Part shown: piece by piece, positions 1 to 9,905 of the stretch
Layout: each line of letters opens with the position of its first letter
Numbering within the stretch: the stretch's first letter is position 1
Source of the DNA: Metallyticus violacea
Lineage: Eukaryota; Arthropoda; Insecta; Mantodea; Metallyticidae
DNA: 64,000 bases
Assembly: GCA_030762175.1 (NCBI GenBank)
Contig: CM060831.1
Coordinates: forward strand, 5,037,001-5,101,000
Reading direction: 5' to 3'
Made by a program: the position numbers and the translations under genes
Notes under the pieces: generated by a model
Seen by the model: the letters and a program-made list of their open reading frames with translations, nothing else
Databases searched by the model: none
What the model was told of the DNA's origin: nothing

Positions 1-414
1 ATTTATTGTTCATTTGCTGATAAAGTTTGTATTATTTAAAATTGAAAAAATGACATGAAAAGAGGCTAAATTGCTCATTTTAAAAGAGAATGAGCCCAGA
101 AAACAAACTCTTTTTGGGACATTTAGGGATAACTTTTTTTAACATAAAGCAGCATATTTATTCTAGTGGTATCATTACAACAAAACTTCCACATTTTATA
201 AACTAGGTGTGTTTGATTTACTACAATTAGATAGTCAACAGTAAAGTATATGTAATTAACAAAAATAAAAGTAAAATAAATTATTGCAATAAAAATAAGT
301 AAGAATAGAAATGACACACACAGAGAGCTGGATTCCCTCACCCCTCCCCTGTTATCACGTGTCTCACTCTCCTCTTCTAACAAGATTATCTCCCTAGAGG
401 TGCTTTTTCTTTAC
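1..414. other. AT-rich sequence without recognised features
   Basis: No coding, RNA or repeat signature was recognised. The one long frame on the minus strand is low-complexity and hydrophobic, with no recognisable domain. Confidence 0.5.
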
Positions 415-775
415 GGATGGAAGCAAATCCTCAATCTATTTGCGTAGGTGACTTTAATCATCCGTTATGCCCCTGGTCTGAACCACGTAAAACGACATTA
501 CCATAGAAGCAACCACTTTGTGTTAGTGATGATGAACATTTCCACACGGAACTTTGCTGTTTGCTTTCAGAATAGAAATTATATAGCTAAGATTCATCAG
601 CAGTGATTGCATTTGAAAGAAACTCCACATATTCCTGTAACATCGTCTTCAACTTCATGGAAACCTACACAAACACTCATGTGCAACGTTACCAACGTAT
701 GGTAACTGAAGATATTGCGAAGTGTTCTTCTGTTACATTGACAGCAGCGGTCACTAAAACATTTGTTTCAGAAGT
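415..775 (-). pseudogene. Mariner-like family B transposase remnant (copy 8)
   Basis: Read on the minus strand, this shows short family B pieces out of frame with one another. One resembles the start of the catalytic domain (ISILKANSK, compare the FDPETKQQ-type motif in relatives). Another corresponds to the ALTEENINTAAVIV segment seen in sister copies. The phrase complementary to catcagcagtgattgcatttga recurs in the copies near 31220 and 50210. There are many stops and frameshifts, so it is inactive. The right edge merges into a different mariner remnant. The family comes from comparing copies within the window. Confidence 0.5.
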
Positions 776-1060
776 GTAGTGGTGCGCCCAGGACTCATCA
801 CCAGGTCCTTTCGCAGCTTTCTGGCCATCTGTCGTGTTCTTTGGGCGCTAACTTTACGAAAATTCAGTACTTCATGCGTGATATCCTAAACCATACCGTA
901 CTCTGACAAGGTTCGCAGATGAATCCACAGGTCGTTTTCATTCCGTTGAGTTGCAGCTGTTACTGCTCGTACGACCTCCTTCAAAGAGACCTACGGTCTT
1001 CCCCGAATACTCCCAACACTTCCCTTCTCATTTTACCCAGTTCCCACCCCCCTTTTGCCC
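776..1060 (-). pseudogene. Mariner transposase fragment, different family
   Basis: Minus-strand frames give an HTH-like stretch followed by NFRKVSAQRTRQMARKL. This matches the linker between the helix-turn-helix region and catalytic domain in mariner transposases (usual form LxxRKVSARWVPRxL). In another frame comes GDESWAHHYTSETN, which matches the first catalytic Asp motif GDESWxHHYTPET. The two are out of frame, so this is a short dead fragment abutting the family B copy. No terminal repeat was seen. Confidence 0.5.
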
Positions 1061-1822
1061 ACAAAAAACGAACTACATCGCTTTGCCCTTAACAAGTTGA
1101 AGACAAAAACATGCACTCAATCTTTATGACGTAGTTCTGGCTTCTGTAACAAGAGCTATGTCTTTAGCGCGAACTTTAAACTATATTTCTGCAAAGGTTC
1201 ACCGACCCAGCTATAGTTATTTGTCTTAATAAATTGCACTTTTGTGTGTTTATGTTTTTCATTGCCTTTGTGAAGAAACTCGTCAATATGCATAAAACAG
1301 AATTTCTTCCGATTTTGTTAATGAATTACTTTGTTTTACAAATCATTATACTCAGCAAGATATAGGATTGTTGAATTGTTTAGATTTCTGTTTTAAGAGA
1401 TTGGTTGGTAGCATTTAGACATGAGATTTAATAGACAAGTTTCTCTTCATATGTATAAATGTATATTATATTTTTAAAAAATGTGAAGTAGGCGAAGGTA
1501 GCTTTACGTCGCACTGATGGAATTGATCTAAAACAGAATCAAAGCTGGATGCGCGAATTTACAAGGAACATTTCATTTTTTCTATGAAAGTGACCCAGTT
1601 TGTTCCAGCTATGAAACTTAACACCAAGAATGTTTTGCTTTCTTGTTTTATTTCAAGATTCGCAGGTTGCTTTGTTATCAAAGTACATAGCTGAAATTCC
1701 TGCACTACGTGGGAAAGCAAGTAATTAGAAAGTTTGTGTAGCAGTTGGATCGATGAATAACTCTAGACTTTGTAGCCTACTGACATCCCACATTGTGTTG
1801 AAGTTGTTTTATATTGTATTGA
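1061..1822. other. No recognised features
   Basis: AT-rich sequence. The first 150 bases may include the decayed 5' end of the adjoining minus-strand mariner, but no terminal repeat could be confirmed. Confidence 0.4.
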
Positions 1823-1840
1823 TACTACTACTACTACTAC
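1823..1840. repeat. (CTA)6 microsatellite
   Basis: Six CTA units directly precede the family II SINE. The same triplet repeats beyond the SINE 3' end, so CTA repeats flank it on both sides. Confidence 0.9.
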
Positions 1841-2118
1841 TGTCGGTCCTGGTGGTGTAGTGGTAACCATACTTGCCTTTTAAATTCAAGGTCACGGGTT
1901 CGAACCCGGCCAGAATAAATGGATTTTTTCGGGCGTAAAATCCTTCGGAAGGGAAGTTAAGCCGTGGGTCCCGTGTCGTACATTTACGGCACGAAAAAGA
2001 ACCTTAAACATGAAAGAAGAGGCCTCTGAGCAAAATTTGTCGGCCGTTTCACGCCCTAAATTGAATTGGACGCTGAAGACCTGAGATATTAAAGAGCGTC
2101 CTTAAATAAACAAATCAT
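1841..2118 (+). mobile_element. SINE family II, tRNA-derived, near full length
   Basis: The head looks like a tRNA gene with internal RNA polymerase III boxes: a box A-like GGTGGTGTAGTGGTAACC and a box B GGGTTCGAACCC. There is no complete acceptor stem, and about 200 bp of non-tRNA body follow. The body motifs gggcgtaaaatccttcgg, cccgtgtcgtacatttacgg and catgaaagaagaggc recur in diverged form at 47228-47500. It ends in an A-rich tail (cttaaataaacaaatcat) followed by the CTA array. I call it a SINE rather than a tRNA gene because the body is repeated with the head. Confidence 0.75.
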
Positions 2119-2120
2119 AA

Positions 2121-2139
2121 ACTACTACTACTACTACTA

Positions 2140-2219
<80 letters not shown>
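2121..2219. repeat. (CTA)n microsatellite
   Basis: About 99 bp of CTA triplets with a single interruption near 2140. It sits at the 3' end of a SINE, a common origin for such arrays. Confidence 0.97.
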
Positions 2220-2599
2220 AACGGCTTCCAAAACAGTGGTGCGAGCAGCCACGTGGATGGCAATAGTCACCCAAGTTAACAATGATTAAACATTACGTTA
2301 ACAAGTACTCTAGCAAGGGTAAAAATACGGTTTTATTAAATTAAAATGAGATTGTTGTCGACAACATTGCTCGAATGCAATAAAAAGAAATATAACAATG
2401 GATGACAACGCGGCCATTAGAGAGTTAAAGAATTTGGGTGCACGACTGGCGTTTCATTTCAGGCTCACCGCGTTGCACGTTTCATGTTGATAACTGTTCA
2501 AATCTACACAAATTTTAAACTTCTGACTCTGATGGTTTTTAACCCCATGTGCAATGTGTGGTTCCGTCGCCAGCTCAACACTAAAGCACCGCCTGTCGA
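2220..2599. other. No recognised features
   Basis: No convincing domain or repeat was seen. The part next to 2600 may belong to the neighbouring minus-strand remnant. Confidence 0.4.
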
Positions 2600-2790
2600 T
2601 TTTAAACAAATCCTGCCTTTGCCATTAATCTGTGGTGTGCACAGGTCTCCCAGCTCCCAAACGGTTTAGCACCGACGTCTCTTTTGAACCTTCGCACTGT
2701 TGAATAGATGAGTGCGGTTTCACTCCATGCTTCTCGTAATCCCTGATGACACCGCACTGCTCTTCTGCTTCTGCTCTGAACATGCAAAAT
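2600..2790 (-). pseudogene. Possible mariner-type HTH fragment
   Basis: A minus-strand frame reads RRAVRCHQGLREAW then ALIYSTVRRFKRDV. This resembles the helix-turn-helix end of mariner transposases (Y-S/R-T-V-xx-W/F-xx-x-F). Only this short segment is readable, and no catalytic motif or terminal repeat was found. It could be chance similarity. Confidence 0.35.
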
Positions 2791-3404
2791 CCATTTTAAG
2801 TCAGGTCATATACGCGACTGATGCCATAGTCAGATGGTAAAACGTCTCCTGACTGTAGCAATACCAACTTTCGAACACAGAAAAGGAAGTTATTAATTAT
2901 GACAGTGTGATTCATATAACATTATCACCGCGAGTGTTTCTGAAACGAAAGGTGCCTTTTTCACCGAATTGTAGTTCTGAAGGGTGTAGCCCATACAAAG
3001 ATTCCCACAGTTACTAATATTTCTAGCACAATATCACACGTTACTAAGAGAACAATGCTTTTTAGCTTCAGAAAAATAAAAACAGTTGAGATTAGAATGT
3101 CAACGGAGTTCTTTAGACCAACCACTTTATGAGATATCGTCATACATAGTTCGGGCTTTTAGGCCATGCGATCTGTTTTGTTTTCCCCCCGGAGAGTTTT
3201 GCCTACGGGCGAGCCCGCCGCTGTTACCCGCTTAGCCGGCTACCCGAGTCTGTGTTAGCGGGAAAGTAGAATAATAAAACAAACTAACCATGCAACAATA
3301 CACAAATCAATGTAAGAGGCCCATTATTTACCAAATTATCAAATGAGGCGTTGAAATAGTCCGCCTTCATTCCCCACACAATTGTGACATATCTTTAGAA
3401 TTTA
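2791..3404. other. Mostly featureless, with a GC-rich block at 3185-3262
   Basis: Ordinary AT-rich DNA apart from about 75 bp rich in G and C near 3185-3262. The block contains short self-complementary words such as CGGGCGAGCCCG and GCCGGC. No RNA or coding family was recognised. Confidence 0.5.
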
Positions 3405-4085
3405 TTCATCACTCCCTGTAGTATATTTTGAGAAGTCCGGATAATTTCTTGACGAATATTATTTTTGAGTTCTTGTATGGAGTGTGGGTTCATCTTGTAC
3501 ACGACATTTTTTAATTTACCCCAGAGATAATAATCGCAGAATCGGGGATCCAAGGGGCCTACAAATCTTAACTGATAACTTTGTTTTGTCGGAACACATT
3601 GTGAAATGCTCTCATGGAATTCGCAGTGTGAGCAGTGGCAGAGTCCTGCTGAAAAAATGCATGATCACCTCCCTGTCTGTTAATTCTCTGAAAAAAAGGT
3701 TAGTATGGTATTCACGTAAGTATCAGAATCAACTGTATGCTATAAAATAGTTTTCTTATGATTCTCCACCACTCAGTTAACACATACGAATCGTACATTA
3801 AGGTAAACTGTGTCGTTGTAAATATCAAAGGCATAATAAATTTTATGTGTACTATCGAATTAACAAACGAACAACACAACACACACCTGGGAATGGCTGC
3901 GCTACGAAAGTCGACAAGGTCAACAAGTAAGCAAACGGGCGCGGCAGAAGAGTGGGAGCTCTCTCGTAGGGAAAACTCAGCACCGCGCATAGATCGCACT
4001 GTCAATGCCCTTTTATCATCAAGGAAAAAGCAACGTATCCCGTATTGCAAGGAGGAAAACAACACACCTGTTCACAATTTGTCTA
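3405..4085 (-). pseudogene. DDE transposase family D, internally deleted copy 1
   Basis: Tc1/mariner-superfamily transposase remnant on the minus strand. The 5' part (about 3760-4070) gives FTTTQFTLMYDSYVLTEWWR, matching the N-terminal region of copy 2. The 3' part (about 3410-3700) gives FFQQDSATAHTANSM, the second catalytic Asp motif, then a degraded L-APWIPDSA segment where the third acidic motif lies. The middle of the gene is missing, so start and end were joined by an internal deletion. The outer 5' part is homologous to 61015-61290. Frameshifts and stops make it inactive. Confidence 0.65.
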
Positions 4086-4104
4086 CAATTTAGGGCTGTT
4101 ACAT

Positions 4105-5003
4105 AAATATTTTTACTCACCCTCTTTCTCAAAGTGATCTCCATTGGGTGCAATGCGCATGTGCCAGCATTTCTGCCAGTCTTCAATGGCACGCTGGAAA
4201 CCATTTTTAGATAGGTCCTTCAGAATCGCCCCTCAAGAAGGATTTGCTTCAATTTTGGGAAAAGGAAAAGGTTACACGGGGCTAAATATAGCCTATACGG
4301 AGTGTGAGGAATACACTTCACATTGATATTCAGCGTTGCGATATGTGGTCGTGCATTATCGTGGTACAGCATTCAGCATGTTACAAGGAAATGTAGGTTT
4401 TTTGTATGAGACATGACTTTTGCGAGTTTTCAGGACATCTCTGTTGTATTGTTTATTTGCAGTTGTGTGTGCACAACTCATTCCTTTAATTTCGAAAAAT
4501 GAGATGACCATAGCTTTCCTAGCAGAAGAAATCAATTTGTATTGGTGATGATGGAGATTTCAACCAGAGCTTTTGTTTGGTCCAGTCCGTGTCTTCCAAT
4601 AATATCCTCTCGTGTGCACCTTTCCAGTTGCCAACGTGAGAATAACACCCAGTGAAATTGTTCTTTATGTCATTCGACGTTCCTCTCTCACGATGACAGC
4701 AGTGGTGTTAAGGTTTTCTTCCGTTAGAGCACATACTGCAACTCCAGCTGAAGATTTATTGAGACGAAAGCAGAATTTCAGAGCTGCATATTGTTCGTCC
4801 CCTGATACCATTTTGCTGTGACGGGTTTGAACATGTCTCAACCTGCACACCTTCAATGAAAATGACAACAATGAAATCAGCACCACTTGTACATTACGCA
4901 TTAAGCCTTAAAATAACAAAATGTTGCAAATTTAAATTTTAACGCGAGAAATTGTTTTTTTTTTAAAAAAAAGTATATAATTCTTTATTGAACATTTCTA
5001 TAA
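4105..5003 (-). pseudogene. Mariner-like family B remnant (copy 1)
   Basis: Minus-strand relic running from a 5' end near 5003 to a 3' end near 4110. The 5' end resembles the TGTTCAATAAAG terminus of copy 2. The N-terminal segment (4690-4840) reads EQYAALKFCFRLNKSSA, the mariner HTH start. ALTEENLNTTAV follows. The last part near 4110-4200 matches the C-terminal WQKR...CxLxPMEI-type ending of sister copies. The protein is broken by many stops and gaps. Copies at 9906, 49007 and 57170 share the same order. Confidence 0.65.
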
Positions 5004-5017
5004 ATCCAAAATTAATG

Positions 5018-5105
5018 TGACCACAGTTCTTCGCGACTACGTCAAACCACACACGCTCCCTACAGCCTGGATCTTGCACCTTGTGATATAAGCCTTTCAT
5101 TATGC
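5018..5105 (+). pseudogene. Short mariner C-terminal catalytic fragment
   Basis: Plus-strand frame with THAPYSLDLAPCDISLS, matching the third catalytic Asp motif of mariners (HAPYSPDLAPCDFFLF). It lies head-to-head with the minus-strand family B copy, starting about 15 bp beyond that copy's end. Nothing else of the element is readable. Confidence 0.45.
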
Positions 5106-6490
5106 GATGACGTGGAAGTTACATATGATTCGCGGACAGATCTGCATGGTGGTACTACACGGCATACATCCTATGACATCAAGTGCAACAAAAAACTCAG
5201 TCCGCTTGAATATAACATAACACTGAAGGAGAAAAACAATTGCATTATTTGTTGTACAACCCTTGTAACAATAAAAGTCCCTATTCTTACTAAACACAAA
5301 CTCTTAGTAATTTATTTTTGCATTCATATCACTAAGTGAAGCACTCTAAATTTTATATATGACTTTATTTTGGTTTTATTGTTGATGTTTAAACTTAAAA
5401 CAATTGTGAGCAAAGATTTTCGATATCTCGCTAGCAGTTCGCCGATAAAAGGTGCTGAAGCCTTCTACACACGATAAAGGTGATAATCTTTATTGCGTGC
5501 CCGGGCATAGGATTGATATTGCAACGGCGCCAGTCATTAAAGGAGAACCACGTTCTGCGGATCAAAGTGGCCGTGAGGATCCCCGCAAATGGTTGAGCAA
5601 ATACAAACGAATGTGCCGGGATAAAAATTAGAACAGGCGAACAAATTGTCGTAGACAAATACAGTTGTATCCCTTGTAAATACCTTGATACATAAAACGT
5701 GTTTCGTTTTGTCTCGTGATGCAGAAATATTAACGTAAAAAGGAGGAATACAAATGAAAACATAATCTGGATGATAGCAATTTTTTTAAAAAAAATATTT
5801 GAGGATTTTCTCGCATGAATAAAAGCTTAGAATAGTTTTATATTTCAATTTCTCGGTGCCTCAGAAATAACTCACCTGACGCTGTTCATTTCAAAGTTAA
5901 TAGCAAGTATCTTTGAGCGCTATCAATTTCCCCCTATATAAAAACAAAGTATTTGCCGTGAGTTAGTAACAGTGAAAGCTCTTAAACAATGAGGCTGGGT
6001 TTGAGTGAATGCCTGAGATGCCCTTGCCGGCCATAGCAATACGCACTCCATTGTTTTACTGCCACTCACATTGTGGCTAAGATGACAAGCATATAAAACA
6101 ACTGCCCGTGAAATTAAAACCGAAGTTGTTTCTCCGGACAATAAAGAGACGGCGCCCCGAGGTCTCTAGTCAGTAAAACTCTCCATTGGAAGTGCCATAA
6201 CGGGTTTGTTGCCTTCTTGATGTTGGCACACCTGCTTCGGGGTGTACAGCCAACTTTCGTTACTAGGGGACAGTTAAGCTTAAAAAATAAGACACTGTGA
6301 GGCCTACCTTCCTTGTATTATAAGAGGGCGGAATGTCAAGTAAAATATTTCTGCACAGTTTGAAACTTCGATCTTTTAGTTTGCAGAACTTAAAAATATG
6401 TCAACTTTTAAATAAATTTTGACAGTTATTGTTGAAAGAAAACTCTTTGCGCTGTTATTATTATTTTTATTTAAAAGACGTATAGAACTT
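5106..6490. other. Long stretch without recognised genes
   Basis: A 110-codon minus-strand frame at 5431-5763 and a 72-codon one at 5923-6141 show no domain I recognise. The second sits next to a TATATAAAA word near 5935, but nothing else suggests a promoter. This may be unique host DNA. Confidence 0.4.
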
Positions 6491-6492
6491 TG

Positions 6493-6578
6493 GAAGATAT
6501 GAAAGATATACTCAAAGTGCTCCAGAAGAATTTTTGAAGATATGAAAGATATGCTGAAAGTGCTCCATCATATCTAAC
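6493..6578. repeat. 43-bp tandem duplication
   Basis: Two adjacent copies of a 43-bp unit beginning gaagatatgaaagatat and ending aaagtgctcca. They differ at a few positions. Confidence 0.85.
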
Positions 6579-6720
6579 TAAAAATTCGGTAGCTAAGCTC
6601 AAATGCAACCAGACACGCATATAAGATGAGATCACTGCAGTATCACGGGAATTAATTCAGTAAGTCGCACTGAAAGTTTTGAGAGTGAAAGAATTAATAC
6701 ATCTTAAAATGCTCTCTGGG

Positions 6721-7117
6721 CCCTGTTACACGAAACAACTGGTTTATTAGTTTACTAGTTACTAGCTGCTAGTGTAATTCCACCAGTTTTAATAAAACCT
6801 GTTTCACGAAATAACTAGTCTGCTAGTTTACCAGTTACTAGCTGATAGCCGTAATTCCACCAGTTTTAATGAAACCTGTTTCACGAAATAACTAGTCTGC
6901 TAGTTTACCAGTTACTAGCTGATAGCCGTAATTCCACCAGTTTTAATAAAACCTGTTTCAAGAAATAACTAGTCTGCTAGTTTACCAGTTACTAGCTGCT
7001 AGCCGTAATTCCACCAGCTCTAATAAAACCTGTTTCACGAAATAACTAGTCTGCTAGTTTACCAGTTACTAGCTGATAGCCGTAATTCCACCAGTTCTAA
7101 TAAAACCTGTTTCACAA
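6721..7117. repeat. 77-bp subterminal tandem array, about 5 units
   Basis: Units end at about 6800, 6876, 6953, 7030 and 7107, giving a period of 76-77 bp, with a partial sixth. The core includes tagtttaccagttactagc, and each unit carries several ACTAGT/CTAGT words. The outermost unit (6724-6800) is the most diverged, while the inner ones differ by only a few bases. Arrays at transposon ends often bind the element's own proteins. That role here is inference. Confidence 0.9.
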
Positions 7118-7299
7118 ACATTTTATTCCTCATTGACAGAATCGTAAAATTTTGTCGTTAGTCACTTGTCAAAGTTACTAGTGTAGCGACTGTCTCCGAG
7201 CATAGAGAAGGCCGTTTCGGGGATATTTATTACTCCGTGGATTGTTTGTTGATGCGATTTTGTTTACGCGACGTATATTCAAGCCGAGAAATAGCATTA

Positions 7300-7685
7300 T
7301 GTCTACACATCTAAAAGAAAATCTAGCATTCAAAACAAAGTAACAGTGCTGTATTTAGTTAACGAGTATAAAGAATAGTATTTGGACAAAATTACGAACA
7401 AAGACAAAGCCAAAATGTGGAAAACTATAACGCAAGATGTGGAAATGTTGGGGTTAATTACACTGGAGAAATATGATGCATATGTGAGGGACACGTTTTG
7501 GCCAAACATCAAGAAAGCTACAATGGTAAGTTTTTTTTTTAAATTTTACATTCATATTATTATCTACAAATAATGGTGTAAGTACCTCTGTTTCTGTGGT
7601 ACTTTTTCAGGAGCAAATAGATATTTCAAGAAGTTCCGGGATAGAAGATGGATTTGAGACCACATATTGCATAAATAGCCCTTAA
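7300..7685 (+). pseudogene. Harbinger Myb/SANT-like DNA-binding protein, one intron
   Basis: Exon 1 reads SKRKSSIQNKVTVLYLVNEY, then KDKAKMWKTITQDVEMLG and EKYDAYVRDTFWPNIKKA. The spacing of Trp and Tyr resembles the Myb/SANT-like domain of Harbinger accessory proteins, which bring the transposase to DNA and the nucleus. It ends at a consensus donor, ATG|gtaagt (intron starts 7526). The acceptor tttttcag lies at 7603-7610. The 85-bp intron is phase 0, and exon 2 continues in frame for 24 codons to TAA at 7683. One in-frame TAG at 7376-7378 interrupts exon 1, and no good ATG precedes it in frame. It is therefore a pseudogene or uses a start after the stop. Confidence 0.55.
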
Positions 7686-8085
7686 TGAGATTTATAATTA
7701 AAATGCGTCGAGCTTAACTGATAGAATCAATACCTAACCTAAAATATGTACACACTATGTAATTTACTATTCAAAATTCCCGAATAGAATTCTACTAGTT
7801 AACAATATTACAAGACCAAGGTCCATTTGCATAAAAGTTGCTAATTGGAGATTACGTTTAACTGTATTTTAAAATGCATAACCTCGAATTTGCAATAACC
7901 GTCAACCCTATGGTAACATATCGAAATAATAGGGAAGTTCGTGTTTAGAGCGAGTTGGTGTTCAACGTGAGAATATTAATAATTATTTAGTTTACCGCCT
8001 CCAAGACATGTTTTTTCTTGTGTCTTCAAACATAGATAAAGAAATTTTAAAGCAAATGCGAGTTAATTTTAGTAAATGTGAGAGG

Positions 8086-8127
<42 letters not shown>

Positions 8128-8128
8128 G
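8086..8128. repeat. (ATT)n microsatellite
   Basis: About 14 ATT units. They produce a poly-Ile shadow frame that should not be read as a protein. Confidence 0.97.
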
Positions 8129-8227
8129 TTGTTGTTTTTGTTTTTGTTGATCTGGTGTTAAAATATCAGGGAATAATTGAAAAAAAAATATTTGATCTCA
8201 AATAAGGATAAAAAAATACATGTTGTG

Positions 8228-8800
8228 ACATTTCAAAAGAGTATCATTTTATTCTGAATAAGTCTGCATTATTCTTCCCAGGCGACATAATAGGTATATG
8301 TGTGCATCCTTTAGACCGAAAACTCCAGGAAAGCTGCGAATGTTATAGAAGCCTAACATCTATTTCTTTACAGCATCCTCTTTGGTTGGTATTTTAATGA
8401 ACTGAGATCTCAAAGTTGCAATTGCTGTAGTAAATTTATGAATGGTTTTACTGGCCGTTCATTTGAACATATTTTTAATAACTGTTTGGAAACCCCCTGT
8501 CGCCATGAACATTAAAGTTAATATTATCATGAACATGGAATTTAAAGCATGTTTTGCTTAGTTTGTGATTGTACTCGAGGACGTAACACCTGTTCCATTT
8601 CTTCGGCAACATATTTTACTATAAGCGGAACTGCATTTGAATTGTTTGTCATTCATTTCTAGGAACGGATTATTTCTCTCGTAAAATACACGAGGTGCAC
8701 GGTGAAATTTATCATCGGGTGCAATGTCGAAATAATCAGAAATCAAATACAACGCTTGCAAGGTTAACCTAACATAACCTATAATTGAACACAACTCTGT
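8228..8800 (-). pseudogene. Harbinger transposase, central part
   Basis: Minus strand. The segment at about 8558-8790 reads DDKFHRAPRVFYERNNPFLE, as in the RxxRVxRDRxNPxE region of PIF/Harbinger nucleases, followed by FKC-YSK, where FRLSK is usual. At 8228-8345 it gives CTHIPIMSP and NNADLFRIK, the signature around the first catalytic Asp (usual form IDCTHIPI-SP-G-NAELFRNRKG). The Asp codon GAT survives, but a single base is missing directly after it, so the frame breaks at the active site. The later Asp and Glu motifs are absent. It is clearly dead. Confidence 0.65.
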
Positions 8801-8985
8801 TGTTATTACACGAAATTAAAAAATGAAACATTGAAGAAATTTTATCTACGTGAAATTAAAATAAACTTAACTAACCATTTGTTTTTAAATGAAGTTGTTA
8901 TGCTTCTGTATTCTGAGAAATGTTTTATTTAATAATTACTAATCTCTAGTTAGTGCTTAGGAAATAGAGAGGATGGGGAAGTACT

Positions 8986-9271
8986 GTAGTTTTGAATAGT
9001 CCTGGCGAATGACCTTGTATTGATCTTCGCGAGACAACTCTAGGAAATTTGTGGTGGGAGTTACTTCTCAGCTGCACAAATGTAACAAACAACTGCAAGC
9101 GAGAAAGATGAGAGCGGTACAGCTGTGCAAAAAACCGTCCCTACAATGTGTTCAGTACGGAAGTAAGAGAGATACTAACCTGATTCTCCTATAAACGTAT
9201 AAACAGAAAATGAACTCGACCAGAAACCACTGCGCATTTTTTGCTCATTCGCCAGGACTATTCAAAACTAC
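8986..9271. mobile_element. MITE-like inverted-repeat element, copy 1
   Basis: The 286-bp unit starts GTAGTTTTGAATAGTCCTGG and ends with its exact reverse complement. The terminal repeats are about 27 bp with no mismatch. There is no open frame. A second copy at 38198-38471 has the same ends. It splits the Harbinger transposase between the N-terminal piece (9276-9400) and the central piece (below 8800). No clean target duplication was resolved. Confidence 0.8.
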
Positions 9272-9400
9272 TTTGTCTTGATACATTTCCACGATGTCCT
9301 GAAAGGTGTATGTTCTTGTAGCTAGTATAAGTTCTTTCGAAATAACTTGTTCTAAATATGCTGCAATCACTTCAGTGGAAGTAGAAAGTTCTTTTTCCAT
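9272..9400 (-). pseudogene. Harbinger transposase, N-terminal piece
   Basis: Minus-strand frame from ATG at 9398-9400: MEKELSTSTEVIAAYLEQVI, then SKELILATRTYTFQDIVEMY, ending at the edge of the MITE. The partner copy at about 38480-38600 encodes the related STEVIGACLKQAISEELIS. I place it as the transposase start because of its position and strand. The N-terminus of this family is poorly conserved, so the assignment is inference. Confidence 0.5.
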
Positions 9401-9545
9401 GATAGAAAATTGTTCTCTCTGACAAACGGCTGACTATGGCAGTTGATACATCATGTTGTTGCTTGTAACCAAGAAAAGCAAGTTTAAGTACTTTAATTAT
9501 GAGATAAAGGAATTATTAAGTATCTTAAATATCCATTTTATTTAA

Positions 9546-9905
9546 TAATGAGTGATATTACTCTCTGTTTTCACTTTTAATTAATGACTATTTTAATTAT
9601 ATTACCGCCAACTTTCACTATATTAAATGCCTTTTTGCTTGCCTATTTTAATCAAAACAAATGCCCGAACTTCCGGACTGTGATGATAATATAACAACTT
9701 TTACTTGAAGTACTCAAGAAAATCATGAAGGTATTGACCTTAGAGAAATGCTTTGCTTTTAATGAACAGTTTCTTGTTTAATGTTGCTGATAATTCTGAT
9801 TAGGATACCTTTAATTGTGTGGTACAACTTTTGCTTCAGGTTCAAGAATATTGTAATTGAATAAACTTTCTAATTTTTAATAACACACTCAAATAGGAAA
9901 ATATA
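9546..9905. other. No recognised features
   Basis: AT-rich spacer between the Harbinger remnant and a family B mariner. Confidence 0.5.

Larger units (their letters stand above)
6718..9545. mobile_element. PIF/Harbinger DNA transposon remnant
   Basis: It contains a subterminal 77-bp tandem array (6721-7117), a spliced Myb/SANT-like gene on the plus strand (7300-7685), and a broken Harbinger transposase on the minus strand (about 8228-9400). Two convergent genes, one Myb-like and one nuclease, are the standard Harbinger plan. The left edge is placed at gggccctgttacacgaaac, which resembles insect Harbinger ends and begins the array. No matching right terminal repeat was found, so the right edge is only the limit of similarity with the copy at 38167-38770. 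Confidence 0.65.

Noticed and set aside
1851..1915. Possible tRNA gene
   Set aside because: Box A and box B are present, but the acceptor stem does not pair and a 200-bp repeated body follows, so it is the head of a SINE. The same applies at 28611, 44308 and 47581.
2121..2219. CRISPR-like array
   Set aside because: Pure triplet microsatellite without spacers. The 77-bp and 137-bp arrays also lack spacer structure.
3712..4093. Overlapping 117- and 111-codon frames on opposite strands
   Set aside because: Both lie in the 5' region of the family D transposon. Only short minus-strand words match the transposase.
7382..7573. 63-codon frame read straight through as a gene
   Set aside because: The end of this frame is intronic (poly-T after gtaagt). 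The spliced reading into 7611-7685 is better supported.
8008..8205. 65-codon frame with poly-Ile
   Set aside because: Product of an ATT microsatellite.
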